Of a stretch of DNA of 64,000 nt, positions 25,564 to 33,683 are shown piece by piece. The translations under genes were made by a program, and so were the position numbers. The notes under the pieces were generated by a model, which did no database searches, was not told the DNA's origin, and was given only the letters and a program-made list of their open reading frames with translations. Position 1 is the first letter of the stretch, and the number at the start of each line of letters is the position of its first letter. This DNA comes from Nocardioides sp. InS609-2 (GTDB lineage Bacteria > Actinomycetota > Actinomycetes > Propionibacteriales > Nocardioidaceae): contig NZ_CP060034.1 of NCBI RefSeq assembly GCF_023208195.1, positions 248,001 through 312,000 on the forward strand. Reading direction: 5' to 3'.

Positions 25564-26726
25564 CCGCGGCTCTGAAACTGCTTGCGATCACCCACCGCCA
25601 CCCCGGTGCCGAGCAACCGACGCTTGCCGAGGTCGACCTCGAGATCCAAGACGGCGAGATGGTCGCCGTGCTCGGGCCCTCCGGATCAGGCAAGACCACC
25701 CTGCTCAGGGTCGCGGCCGGCTTGGAGCCGGCGGAGGCGGGCGACGTGCTGCTCGACGGGATGAGCGTCATGGGCGTTCCACCGGAGCGGCGCGACCTGA
25801 CGGTCATGTTTCAGAAACCTCACCTCTTCCCGCACCTGAGCGTGCTGGACAACGTCGCCTTCGCGGACCGGTTGCGCGGCCAGAGCCGCTCGCAGAGCCG
25901 TGCTGCCGCGCAGCGGTACCTCGACCTGGTCCACCTGGGGGACCTCGCCAAGCGCAGGCCACGGCAGCTCTCCGGTGGCCAGGAGCAGCGCGTTGCCCTG
26001 GCCCGGGCTCTTGCCGCCAGCCGCCGGGTGATGCTCCTCGACGAGCCGTTCAGCGCCCTCGACACTGGCTTGCGGACCTCGATGCACCAGTTGTTGGGTG
26101 AGGTTCGCGCTGCGCTCGATCCCACGATCGTGATGGTGACGCACGACCTCGACGAGGCAGGGCTGGCCGACCGGGTCGCGGTCCTGGTCGAAGGACACAT
26201 CGAGCAGTTCGACACCATCCAGGCGCTCTACACGGCTCCGAAGACGTTGGCGGTCGCCCGGCTCGTGGGCGGGTTCAACGAGCTGCCCGGAACCGTCGAG
26301 TCCGGTGTCCACCACTCACGCCTGGGCGCGTTCGCAGTTCCGCCCGCGGCGCAGGTAGCGGGAGGTGCCATCCTCCTGGCTCGCAAGGAACGCCTTGCCC
26401 TCGTCCCTCCCGAGACGACTGCTGCGCTGACGGGCCGGGTCGTGCAGGTACTCCAGTCCGGGCCGCACCGGGACGTGGTCGTAGAGCTCGACCAGGCCCG
26501 TGGCGATGGCCGCGCGAGGGTGGAGGTCGAAGCCCGCCTCGGCACCACGCTACGGCCGGGCGACCGTACCGGCGTGCTCCTCCCGGGATCGGGCGAGCTG
26601 TGGGTCATCCCTGAACCTGGCGTGAGCGCCACACCTCCGCCGCTGGCGCTGGTCGGCGATCCAGCTCCACGCGACCATTCGACCGTGACTGATGCGAGCG
26701 TGGCCACGCGTTCGACGAAGGGGTGA
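25560..26726 (+). CDS. YnjD-like ABC importer ATPase with C-terminal TOBE-type domain
   Basis: The 388-residue ATPase starts at ATG 25560 in an ATGA overlap. Motifs are Walker A GPSGSGKTT (about 39-47), Q-loop FQKPHLFPHLSV, signature LSGGQEQRVALARAL, Walker B VMLLDEPFSALD and switch MVTHDLDEA. Residues beyond about 235 form an extra domain of the CUT1/OPN type (GGFNELPG, ILLARKERLAL, GDRTGVLLP), as in spermidine, iron and thiamine importers. E. coli YnjD is shorter, so this homologue has gained a regulatory tail. Confidence 0.9.
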   Translation: MTAALKLLAITHRHPGAEQPTLAEVDLEIQDGEMVAVLGPSGSGKTTLLRVAAGLEPAEAGDVLLDGMSVMGVPPERRDLTVMFQKPHLFPHLSVLDNVAFADRLRGQSRSQSRAAAQRYLDLVHLGDLAKRRPRQLSGGQEQRVALARALAASRRVMLLDEPFSALDTGLRTSMHQLLGEVRAALDPTIVMVTHDLDEAGLADRVAVLVEGHIEQFDTIQALYTAPKTLAVARLVGGFNELPGTVESGVHHSRLGAFAVPPAAQVAGGAILLARKERLALVPPETTAALTGRVVQVLQSGPHRDVVVELDQARGDGRARVEVEARLGTTLRPGDRTGVLLPGSGELWVIPEPGVSATPPPLALVGDPAPRDHSTVTDASVATRSTKG

Positions 26727-26742
26727 ACCGAGTGGGCAGGTG

Positions 26743-26928
26743 TCAGGTGCGTGTACCCGCCTTGATGGCTCGCCCGAGGAACTCGGAACCAAGGCTGATG
26801 GTCACTGAAGCCAGGAGGCCGGCACTGACCACAGCTAAGTTGAAGGAGACCAGGCCGTCCGCGAGCAGTCGGCCAAGGCCGGCCGCGCCCACCACCCCCA
26901 CAATCGTGGTCGCGTCGATGTCGTGCTG
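26743..26928 (-). pseudogene. ABC permease C-terminal remnant (PhnE-like)
   Basis: DATTIVGVVGAAGLGRLLADGL followed by a hydrophobic segment and SEFLGRAIKAGTRT resembles the end of phosphonate/phosphite-type ABC permeases, with their T-I-V-G-x-V-G-A-x-G-x-G EAA-distal motif. Upstream of about 26930 the frame is nonsense and there is no start. It is a fragment left between the importer operon and the radical SAM gene. Confidence 0.45.
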
Positions 26929-26971
26929 ATGGGGAGTTGCTAGAACTCGTTTGGACGGGCTCAGGGACGAG

Positions 26972-28105
26972 TCAGGTGCAGCGGAAGACCGAACGTCCCT
27001 GAGAGCCGGCGGCGGCCTGGACGGCCACGACGTCTCGGACGACGTCGAGGACGTGCGCGAGCGGCAGGGGTGCGTCGGCCACCCGCAGGTGCCGGTTGGT
27101 GACACCGACGGGGTGCCACCAGGCGCCGTCCGCGGTCAGGGTGGGCTCGGGTTCGACAGAGTCCAGGGTGATCTCGACACCGGCCTCGGCGTAGCCCTCT
27201 TGGGCGACCGGTCGGATCAGGCGGTCCTCCTCCGCGATCCCGAGGTCGGCCAAGGTGCCGTGGAGATCTCCGGCAGCGGGGGCGTCCTCGGGCAGGTAAG
27301 TCGTCGCCACCCGGACCCGGAAGCCGAGCTCCCTGGCCAGCTGGATGCCCTCCAGGGCGCGGCGGTGCGACCCGGCGCCACGCTGCCGGTCGTGCAGCTC
27401 CGGGCCTGCGGAGTCCAGGCTGATCTGGAGCGTCACCCGGTCGCGGTCGAAGGACTCTAGGGCCTCGCGGCGCCGACCCCGTGCGTAGACCATCGCATTG
27501 GTCAGCAGGGTGACCGGCACGTGCTCCGCGGTCCGGGCCACGAGCTCGCCCAGGTCGGGATGGAGGAAGGGTTCACCGCCGGTGACGAGCAGCTCCCGGC
27601 CGCCCTGCTGGGCGAACTGCTCAGCAGCGCTCGCCGCGGTCTCGACCGACATCAGGCGAGGCTCGGCACGCGGTGAGGACGCTGCGCAGCAGTAGGTGCA
27701 GGCCAGGTTGCAGTGGAAGTTGGAGTACAGCCACAGGCGGGTGCCCACGGGTGCGGGCGCTCCGGAGGAGTACTCGACGTCTGCGGCGGCGGAGCGGTCG
27801 GGCGCTCCGGTGACCGTGCGGCCTCGCTTGATCCAGAGCCGCCAGGGACCAGGTGCCGTGTCGGCTGCGTCGTCGACGACCGCGATCAGGTCGTGGCCAG
27901 CCAGGCGGGCCCACGCGGGCAGGTCGGCGAGCACGGAGCGCTCCCGGGTGTGCAGGAGCAGCACCTCGCCCTGGTCGATGCGTCGCATGCGCGAGGTGAT
28001 GGCGAGCAGCAGACCGCTCCCGCAGTCCATGTCGCCGCCGTCGTACTCCAGCGCGACCGGCACGGTGGGAGCGCCCGGGGACGGGGATGCGGTGAGCTCC
28101 GGCAT
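26972..28105 (-). CDS. Radical SAM enzyme with N-terminal TusA-like domain
   Basis: The 377-residue protein starts at ATG 28105. Residues 15-78 form a TusA/SirA-like fold (ALEYDGGDMDCGSGLLLAI with one Cys, Cys28, and ADLPAWARLAGHDLIAVVDD). A linker leads to the radical SAM domain with the 4Fe-4S motif CNLACTYC (Cys132, 136, 139), GGEPFLHPDL and LLTNAMVY. The C-terminus (TNRHLRVADAPLPL, Cys near the end) has no cluster-binding SPASM pattern. The fusion suggests that sulfur is handed from a TusA-type carrier to a radical reaction. It ends a four-gene operon with DsrE-, TusA- and DoxD-like genes. Confidence 0.82.
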   Translation of the reverse strand: MPELTASPSPGAPTVPVALEYDGGDMDCGSGLLLAITSRMRRIDQGEVLLLHTRERSVLADLPAWARLAGHDLIAVVDDAADTAPGPWRLWIKRGRTVTGAPDRSAAADVEYSSGAPAPVGTRLWLYSNFHCNLACTYCCAASSPRAEPRLMSVETAASAAEQFAQQGGRELLVTGGEPFLHPDLGELVARTAEHVPVTLLTNAMVYARGRRREALESFDRDRVTLQISLDSAGPELHDRQRGAGSHRRALEGIQLARELGFRVRVATTYLPEDAPAAGDLHGTLADLGIAEEDRLIRPVAQEGYAEAGVEITLDSVEPEPTLTADGAWWHPVGVTNRHLRVADAPLPLAHVLDVVRDVVAVQAAAGSQGRSVFRCT

Positions 28106-28116
28106 CGGCGGTCGTC

Positions 28117-28476
28117 TCAGAAGGAGAGCGACGAGGCGCCGTCGGCCAGCAACGCCACGAGGGTGGCTCCGCCCACGATGGAGGCGCCCTCGATGAGGTC
28201 GTCCTCGCCGATTCCGCGCTTCTTGGCACACGGGCTGCAGACCAGGAAGGTCCCGCCGGCCTCGATGTAGCTGTCGACCAGCTCCGACATGGGCGCGAAG
28301 CCTTCCTCGTGCAGTGTCTCGGCCACCCCCTTGGCTGCCAGCCGGGTGCCCTCGGACGACAGGAAGACCGTCGTCTTCTGGGAGGACGCGACGGAGGCGC
28401 CCGCGACGACGATCGCGACGCTGGTGCGGTCGACGTCGTCGACGGAGTGGGTGAGGTTGATGACAAGCCCGTTCAT
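28117..28476 (-). CDS. DsrE/DsrF-like sulfur relay protein
   Basis: The 119-residue soluble protein starts at ATG 28476 (ATGA overlap with the TusA-like gene). It has the DsrE fold: an open MNGLVINLTHSVDD strand, VDRTSVAIVVAGASVASSQKTTVFLSSEGTRLA, and the Cys-bearing loop FLVCSPCAKKRGI (Cys80, Cys83) where DsrE proteins hold a persulfide. It ends with the hydrophobic helix GATLVALLADGASSLSF. It probably takes up or passes on sulfur atoms from the TusA-like partner. The radical SAM gene begins 11 bases downstream. Confidence 0.85.
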   Translation of the reverse strand: MNGLVINLTHSVDDVDRTSVAIVVAGASVASSQKTTVFLSSEGTRLAAKGVAETLHEEGFAPMSELVDSYIEAGGTFLVCSPCAKKRGIGEDDLIEGASIVGGATLVALLADGASSLSF

Positions 28477-28784
28477 GGGTGTTCCTCTCGGTGGTGGTTC
28501 CCGCGCGGCTCGGGATCGAGGCGCCACGGTTGTGCGTGCTCGGTGCTGCGCGCGACGTCCGAGAGCCGGAGGTCGTAGTAGGGACGACCCTCGGTGTCGA
28601 GGCCCTGTCCGAGGTAGGTGTGGCCGGTCAGGTGGCACCAGGCCGGGAGGTCGATGGGCGCCGCCGGGTCGGTGGCCAGGAGGCGGACCGTGCTGGCGGG
28701 AGCCAGGGTGCGGCTCCGGGCGGCGAGCACCAGCAACAGCTCTCCGCAACCGCGATCGCCGCCGTCGACCACCTCGATGCTCAC
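28473..28784 (-). CDS. TusA-like sulfur carrier protein
   Basis: The 103-residue protein starts at GTG 28784, overlapping the DoxD-like stop. The TusA core is seen in VVDGGDRGCGELLLVLAARSRTL and VRLLATDPAAPIDLPAWCHLTGHTYLG. The reactive Cys is Cys13, but the usual C-P-x-P is C-G-E-L, and a second Cys50 lies in the PAWC position. This is the divergent TusA type found outside tRNA thiolation operons. It has a C-terminal extension of about 35 residues with YYDLRLSDVAR. Confidence 0.8.
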   Translation of the reverse strand: MSIEVVDGGDRGCGELLLVLAARSRTLAPASTVRLLATDPAAPIDLPAWCHLTGHTYLGQGLDTEGRPYYDLRLSDVARSTEHAQPWRLDPEPRGNHHREEHP

Positions 28785-29725
28785 GTTGCCTCCGATGGCG
28801 TCGAGGCACGCCGGGCGCCGGGCACTGTGGTCGTCGGTGCGGCGGCCGCGAGCGCCACGGCAGCGAGGCAGAGCAGGTAGGCCGCCGAGGTCGCGGACCC
28901 GCCGAGCACCGGGTCGCTGAAGCCCAGCTGGACGTAGAGCGACAGGGCCGCGAGCGACGCGAGGACCGCAGCGGTCAACGTCAGCCGACGGCCGGCGACG
29001 GCGTCCATCCGCTGCCCGGCGAGCAGGAGGGTGCCGGTGAGCAGGAGGACCAGGCCGCCCAGCACGTTGTAGGAGCCCAGGCTCACCGACGGGTCGCTGG
29101 AGCCGACGACATACCCACGGGACGCCAACGGGTCGTCGAAGGACCCCACGACCGTGACCAGACCGACGAGCACCGTGAGCGCGCCCCACACCCGCAGCAG
29201 CGTGGTGCCTCGGGACAGGCCTGCGCGCAGGGCATCCACGGAGAGCACCCGGCCGGCGGAGCTGAACAGGATCACGACGTGGGCGCCGATCATCAACCAG
29301 TAGGACCACGGCCACTCGGCGGGTGCGTAGGCGACCGAGAGCGCGATGGCAACGGACTGGGCGATCCCGAGGGTCGCGGCCGCCCGCACCCAAGTGCCGG
29401 TCAGGAGCAGGACCGCCAGGGCGGTCTCAGCGGCGAGCACGACCCATCCGAAGATCTGGAAGTGGGGAAGGACGAGGTGCTCGACGATCCAGCTGTACGG
29501 CGGCAGCACGGGGTGGCTGACGGCGTAGCTGGTGACCTTGAACAGCCCGTTGCCCGCGTCCTGGCCGAAGTCGGGAGCTCGCTTCCATGAAACGTTGTAC
29601 AGCCACATCAAGCCGAGCAGCATCCGCAGAGCAGCAGCCGCACGCGCGTGCCCGTGGGGAACCTTGTCGACCGCAGGGCCCACGAGCCACCGGAGCCCCG
29701 CTTGCGCCGCCTGCTTCACCATCAT
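28781..29725 (-). CDS. DoxX/DoxD-like membrane protein
   Basis: The 314-residue protein has about eight membrane segments. The first half resembles the DoxD-type subunit of thiosulfate:quinone oxidoreductase (RAAAALRMLLGLMWLYNVSWKRAPDFGQD, later HFQIFGWVVLAAETALAVLLLTG, WSYWLMIGAHVVILFSSAGR). The second half is a further four-helix bundle. It opens the operon and overlaps the TusA-like gene (GTGA). By analogy it could link sulfur oxidation to the quinone pool, but DoxX relatives have several roles. Confidence 0.7.
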   Translation of the reverse strand: MMVKQAAQAGLRWLVGPAVDKVPHGHARAAAALRMLLGLMWLYNVSWKRAPDFGQDAGNGLFKVTSYAVSHPVLPPYSWIVEHLVLPHFQIFGWVVLAAETALAVLLLTGTWVRAAATLGIAQSVAIALSVAYAPAEWPWSYWLMIGAHVVILFSSAGRVLSVDALRAGLSRGTTLLRVWGALTVLVGLVTVVGSFDDPLASRGYVVGSSDPSVSLGSYNVLGGLVLLLTGTLLLAGQRMDAVAGRRLTLTAAVLASLAALSLYVQLGFSDPVLGGSATSAAYLLCLAAVALAAAAPTTTVPGARRASTPSEAT

Positions 29726-29859
29726 CCTGTCTCAACGTCTTTCGCGCGGTGCGCGGACCTGGACTTCCACCACACCGCGATGGAGGTGCTGCAGTCTGTG
29801 GCCTGGCTTACAGTCAAGCATGAACCAGTAGACGGTCCAGTCCACGGCTCACACCCCCG

Positions 29860-30080
29860 GATCGCATCGGAGCGGGAGGCCTGGTCGAGTGCCCAAGTCG
29901 CGTTGACCAGGCCGATGTGGCTGAAGGCCTGGGCGCAGTTGCCAGCAGCTCGCCGGTGGTCGAATCGACCTTCTCGGCCAGCAGACCGACGTCGTTGACG
30001 TAACTCGCTGCGGCGGTGACCAGGGCGGCGGAGTGCCGATCCGACAGCAGGGCGTGCGCGCCGATCGGGAGCGAGGTCAT
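29860..30080 (-). pseudogene. Glycoside hydrolase family 15 gene with a large internal deletion
   Basis: ATG 30080 starts in an ATGA overlap with the hydrolase-OsmC gene and gives LPIGAHALLSDRHSAALV, the usual opening of GH15 glucoamylase/trehalase proteins. Without a break the frame passes to NDVGLLAEKVDSTTGELL, a motif from near the C-terminus. After a frameshift CAQAFSHIGLVNATWALDQA completes the tail. About 500 residues, including the catalytic barrel, are missing. Confidence 0.7.
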
Positions 30081-31366
30081 GCCGACGCCCCAGGCGTCGG
30101 GACTTCGGCTACGACCGGGAGCGTGTCGTCCGACGCCAGGGTGGTGCGCACGTTGACCTCGGAGTGCAGGGTCCGGTGCACGGGGCATCGGTCCGCGATC
30201 TCGAGAAGTCGCCGGCGCTGTTCGGCGTCCAGGGCCCCACTCAGCTGGATCACCCGATCGATGCGGTCGAGCTGGCCGGAGTCGGTCGCGCAGTCCTCGC
30301 AGTCTTTGGCGTGGATCCGGGCGTGGCGCAATGTGACGGTGACGCTCTCCAGGGGCCACTGCTTGCGGGTCGCGTACATGCGCAGGGTCATCGAGGTGCA
30401 GGCGCCGAGTCCGGCGAGCAGCAGGTCGTACGGCGTGGGGCCGGTGTCGTGGCCGACCGGAGTTGGTTCGTCGGCGCTCAGCTGGTGTCGGCCGGCCGTG
30501 ATGCGTTGGCCGTACGGGCCGCGACCGTTCTCGGACACGACGACCACCCCCTGCTCGATCTCGGCCTTGGCGGAGGAGTCCGTTGACTCGGGGGACGGCA
30601 CGGCGCCCTCGTCGAGATATCTGCTCGCCCAGGACGCCAGCATCGAGGCAGCGAAGCGGGCGTCGGCGACCCGCATGAGCAGGTGGTCGGCGCCGTCGAG
30701 GGAGACGAACGACTTGGGGTGGCGGGCCGTGTCGAAGATGATGCGGGCGTTGTCGATGCCCACCGTCTCGTCGGAGGGCGAGTGCATCACCAGCAGCGCG
30801 GCGCCCAGCCGGCGGATCCGATCCACCTGGGGTTGGTTGGAGATGTCCTCGAGGAACTGCTTGCGGATCCGGAAGGGGCGAGCGGCCAGGCAGATCTCGG
30901 CCTCGCCGGATTCCTCGATCTCGTGGCGACTCTCACCGAGTAGGTGCATCAGGTGCTCGGTGCCGGCGGGTGCACCGATGGTGGCGACGGCGCGGGCCTC
31001 GGGAATGTCTTCGGCGGCTGCGAGGACGGCGGCGCCGCCGAGGGAGTGCCCGACCAGGATCGTGGGGGGCGTGTGGGTGTTGCGCAGGTAGTCCGCCGCG
31101 TTGACCAGGTCGGCGACGTTGGACGTGAAGTTGGTGTTGGCGAAGTCGCCGTCGGACCCGCCGAGACCGGTGAAGTCGAAGCGGAGCACCGCGATGCCGT
31201 GCCCGGTCAGCGCTTGCGCGATCCTCGACGCGGCAAGCACGTCCTTGCTGCACGTGAAGCAGTGCGCAAAGAGCGCGAACGCCTGCGGTCGAGCATCCGG
31301 CAGGTCCAGCCGCCCCGCCAGTTGGGTGCCGCCTGAGCCCGGAAAGGTGACCTTCTCACTGCGCAT
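30077..31366 (-). CDS. Bifunctional alpha/beta hydrolase / OsmC family protein
   Basis: The 429-residue protein has an alpha/beta hydrolase (about 1-255): ALFAHCFTCSKD, nucleophile elbow VGHSLGGAAVL, an acid in MHSPSDETV and catalytic His in DGADHLL. An OsmC-like domain follows (about 275-425) with its two redox Cys in LAGLGACTSMTLRMYA and ADRCPVHRTLHS. OsmC/Ohr proteins reduce organic hydroperoxides through Cys thiols, and the hydrolase might supply or release the lipid substrate. This fusion is known in actinobacteria and proteobacteria. A hairpin lies 12 bases upstream. Confidence 0.9.
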   Translation of the reverse strand: MRSEKVTFPGSGGTQLAGRLDLPDARPQAFALFAHCFTCSKDVLAASRIAQALTGHGIAVLRFDFTGLGGSDGDFANTNFTSNVADLVNAADYLRNTHTPPTILVGHSLGGAAVLAAAEDIPEARAVATIGAPAGTEHLMHLLGESRHEIEESGEAEICLAARPFRIRKQFLEDISNQPQVDRIRRLGAALLVMHSPSDETVGIDNARIIFDTARHPKSFVSLDGADHLLMRVADARFAASMLASWASRYLDEGAVPSPESTDSSAKAEIEQGVVVVSENGRGPYGQRITAGRHQLSADEPTPVGHDTGPTPYDLLLAGLGACTSMTLRMYATRKQWPLESVTVTLRHARIHAKDCEDCATDSGQLDRIDRVIQLSGALDAEQRRRLLEIADRCPVHRTLHSEVNVRTTLASDDTLPVVAEVPTPGASA

Positions 31367-31377
31367 ACGTCGATCTT

Positions 31378-31412
31378 CCTCTCAGCCACGGGAGAATCCT
31401 GCGGCTGAGAGG
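31378..31412 (-). terminator. Hairpin between AhpD-like and hydrolase-OsmC genes
   Basis: CCTCTCAGCC and GGCTGAGAGG form a perfect 10-bp stem with a 15-base loop, between the AhpD-like stop (31471) and the hydrolase start (31366). It may terminate or attenuate transcription entering the hydrolase gene. Confidence 0.5.
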
Positions 31413-31845
31413 GGAACCCGGTGAATGCGGCGGCGGATTCCAGCGCCGCTGGAGGGGCGCGCCGAGGGTGCTACATCAGCTTCTTCAGGCCGGCGTACCC
31501 GTGGTCGGCGAGCCGGGTTCCAGACGTGTCCGAGTAGTCGTCGTCCGCGGTGATGCCGAGGCCGTTGACGAATCGGTTCATGAAGTTGAACAGGGCGCAG
31601 ACCGACACCGCGTCGTGCAGGGCGCGCTCGTCCCAGCCGGCGGTCAGGACCGCGCATGCGTCGGCAGGGGAGACCTTGCTCGGGTCGCATGTGAGCTTGC
31701 CGATGTAGCCGAGCAGTGGCTGCATGCGGTCGTCGACCTCAGCGGTCGACACGTCCGCCAGCAGGCCGGCCAGGGTCGCTTCGTCGATGCCAAATCGCTC
31801 AGCGGTGACCTGATGAACCCCGTAGCAGTAGTCGCAGGCATTAAG

Positions 31846-33517
31846 CCTCGATCCACCGATGAGCTTGAGGTTGTGAGCGCGTCGTGAAGTGAGAATGCCC
31901 TTACGTGCTGGGAAAATCGGACTTCTTCAGGGTCCCAATTCTCACCAAGACGAAGGGCATCTCGTAGATGCAACTTTGCCACACGCCCCGTGCCACGTCG
32001 GCAGTGTTCGATGATCCCAATCTCGTGTCGTCGGCCGGGCTGGTCCCGGTCCTCGCGCTGGCCCGATCCGCGGGACTCCAGGAACTGGCCCAAGCCCACC
32101 TCACTGTGCCGACCGACAAGGGCGCGAACGCGGGGTTGAAGGTGTCCTCGCTGGTCGCCGGGATGGTCGCCGGCGCGGACAGCATCGATGACATGGCGCT
32201 GCTCCGTCACGGCGGGATGGGCCGGGTGTTCACGAACGCCTACGCGCCCTCGACGCTGGGTTCGTTCCTGCGCACGTTCAGCTTCGGCCACGTCCGCCAG
32301 CTCGACGCTGTCGCCTCGAGGTTCTTGGCCGGGCTGGCCGAGCAGGCACCGCTGATCGTGACCTCACCTGACACCAGCGAGCGGGTGATGATCGACATCG
32401 ACGACACCATCGTCGAGGTCCACGGGCACGCCAAGCAGGGCTCTGGCTACGGCTACTCCGGCGTGCGTGGGCTCAACGCGCTGCTCGCTGTCGTGTCCAC
32501 GAGCCAGTCCGCGCCGGTGATCGTGGCCCACCGGCTCCGGAAGGGATCATGTGGTTCACCGCGGGGCGCGAAACGCCTGGTCGCCGACGCGTTGAAGACC
32601 ACCAGCAAACTGCCCGCCAAGTCCGATCTGCGCCCGATGCTGCGAGCCGACTCCGCGTTCTACGGCGCCGAGGTGGTCAACGCGGCGTTGCGCGGTGGCG
32701 CCGACATCTCGGTCACCGTGCGAATGGATCCCAAGGTCAAGGCGGCGATCGCCACCATCGGTGACGATGCCTGGACCACCATCGAGTACACCGACGCCGT
32801 CTTCGATGAACCCACCAACACGTGGGTCTCCCGCGCCGAGGTCGCCGAGATTCCGTTCACCGCGTTCACTTCCAAGAAGAAAGCCGACCAAGTCACCGGA
32901 CGGCTCGTGGTCCGCCGGATCCCCGACCTCAACACGTCCGCCAAGAATGGTCAGGAGACGTTGTTCGACACCTGGCGCTTCCACGCCTTCTTCACCACCA
33001 CAGACCCGGCCGTGGCCGGCACGGTGGCCGCGGACAAGACCCACCGCGGCCACGCGATCATCGAACAGGTCCACTCCGACCTCAAGGGCTCCGCCCTCGC
33101 GCATCTGCCATCGGGAAAGTTCGCAGCGAACGCCGCCTGGCTCGTGCTGGCCGTCATAGCGTTCAACCTGACCAGAGCAGCCGCGACCATCACCGGCCCG
33201 GGACTCGCCAAAGCCACCACCGCGACCATCCGCCGCAAGCTGATCGCCGTGCCCGCCCGGGTCGCGTCCTCGGCACGAAGAGTGACGCTGCACCTCCCGA
33301 CCGGATGGCCCTGTGAGACAGCCTGGAGCGAACTGTTCAACCGGGCCTGCGGACCAACACCGGCACCGACGACCTGACCACCCCCAGCCGACACCGGCAC
33401 AACGACCAACCCGGAACAACCTGGCAGCGAGGCCAGACGGTCGGCCACGCCCACACACTCGAAGACCCCGCCTCAGCGACCGCGGACGCTCAGCCCCTGC
33501 CCATCGGTGGATCGAGG
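31846..33517 (+). mobile_element. IS1380-family insertion sequence, copy 2
   Basis: The element is 1672 bp, with the same terminal repeats as copy 1. The flanking 5-bp duplication is TTAAG (31841-31845 and 33518-33522). It lies in the AhpD-like gene, transposase opposite to the host gene. The low number of differences from copy 1 points to recent transposition. Confidence 0.95.
31968..33377 (+). CDS. IS1380-family transposase (copy 2)
   Basis: The 469 residues are identical to copy 1 at the protein level. The only DNA difference that I noticed in the gene is a silent A for G in the codon before AATTATIRR. It is full length with the three catalytic acidic blocks described for copy 1. Confidence 0.93.
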   Translation: MQLCHTPRATSAVFDDPNLVSSAGLVPVLALARSAGLQELAQAHLTVPTDKGANAGLKVSSLVAGMVAGADSIDDMALLRHGGMGRVFTNAYAPSTLGSFLRTFSFGHVRQLDAVASRFLAGLAEQAPLIVTSPDTSERVMIDIDDTIVEVHGHAKQGSGYGYSGVRGLNALLAVVSTSQSAPVIVAHRLRKGSCGSPRGAKRLVADALKTTSKLPAKSDLRPMLRADSAFYGAEVVNAALRGGADISVTVRMDPKVKAAIATIGDDAWTTIEYTDAVFDEPTNTWVSRAEVAEIPFTAFTSKKKADQVTGRLVVRRIPDLNTSAKNGQETLFDTWRFHAFFTTTDPAVAGTVAADKTHRGHAIIEQVHSDLKGSALAHLPSGKFAANAAWLVLAVIAFNLTRAAATITGPGLAKATTATIRRKLIAVPARVASSARRVTLHLPTGWPCETAWSELFNRACGPTPAPTT

Positions 33518-33683
33518 TTAAGTCCCGACACGTAGGCCGCGATCAGCTCGCGCTCGGCGATGCTCAACGGTGACGGCCCACGCATCAGCGCCTCGTGGTA
33601 GTCCAGAAGCGGAAAGGCGGTGTCGGGGTAGGCCCGGAACACGTCGAGAAGCTTCGCGTTGTCCGGGAGTGAAGAAAGGAACG

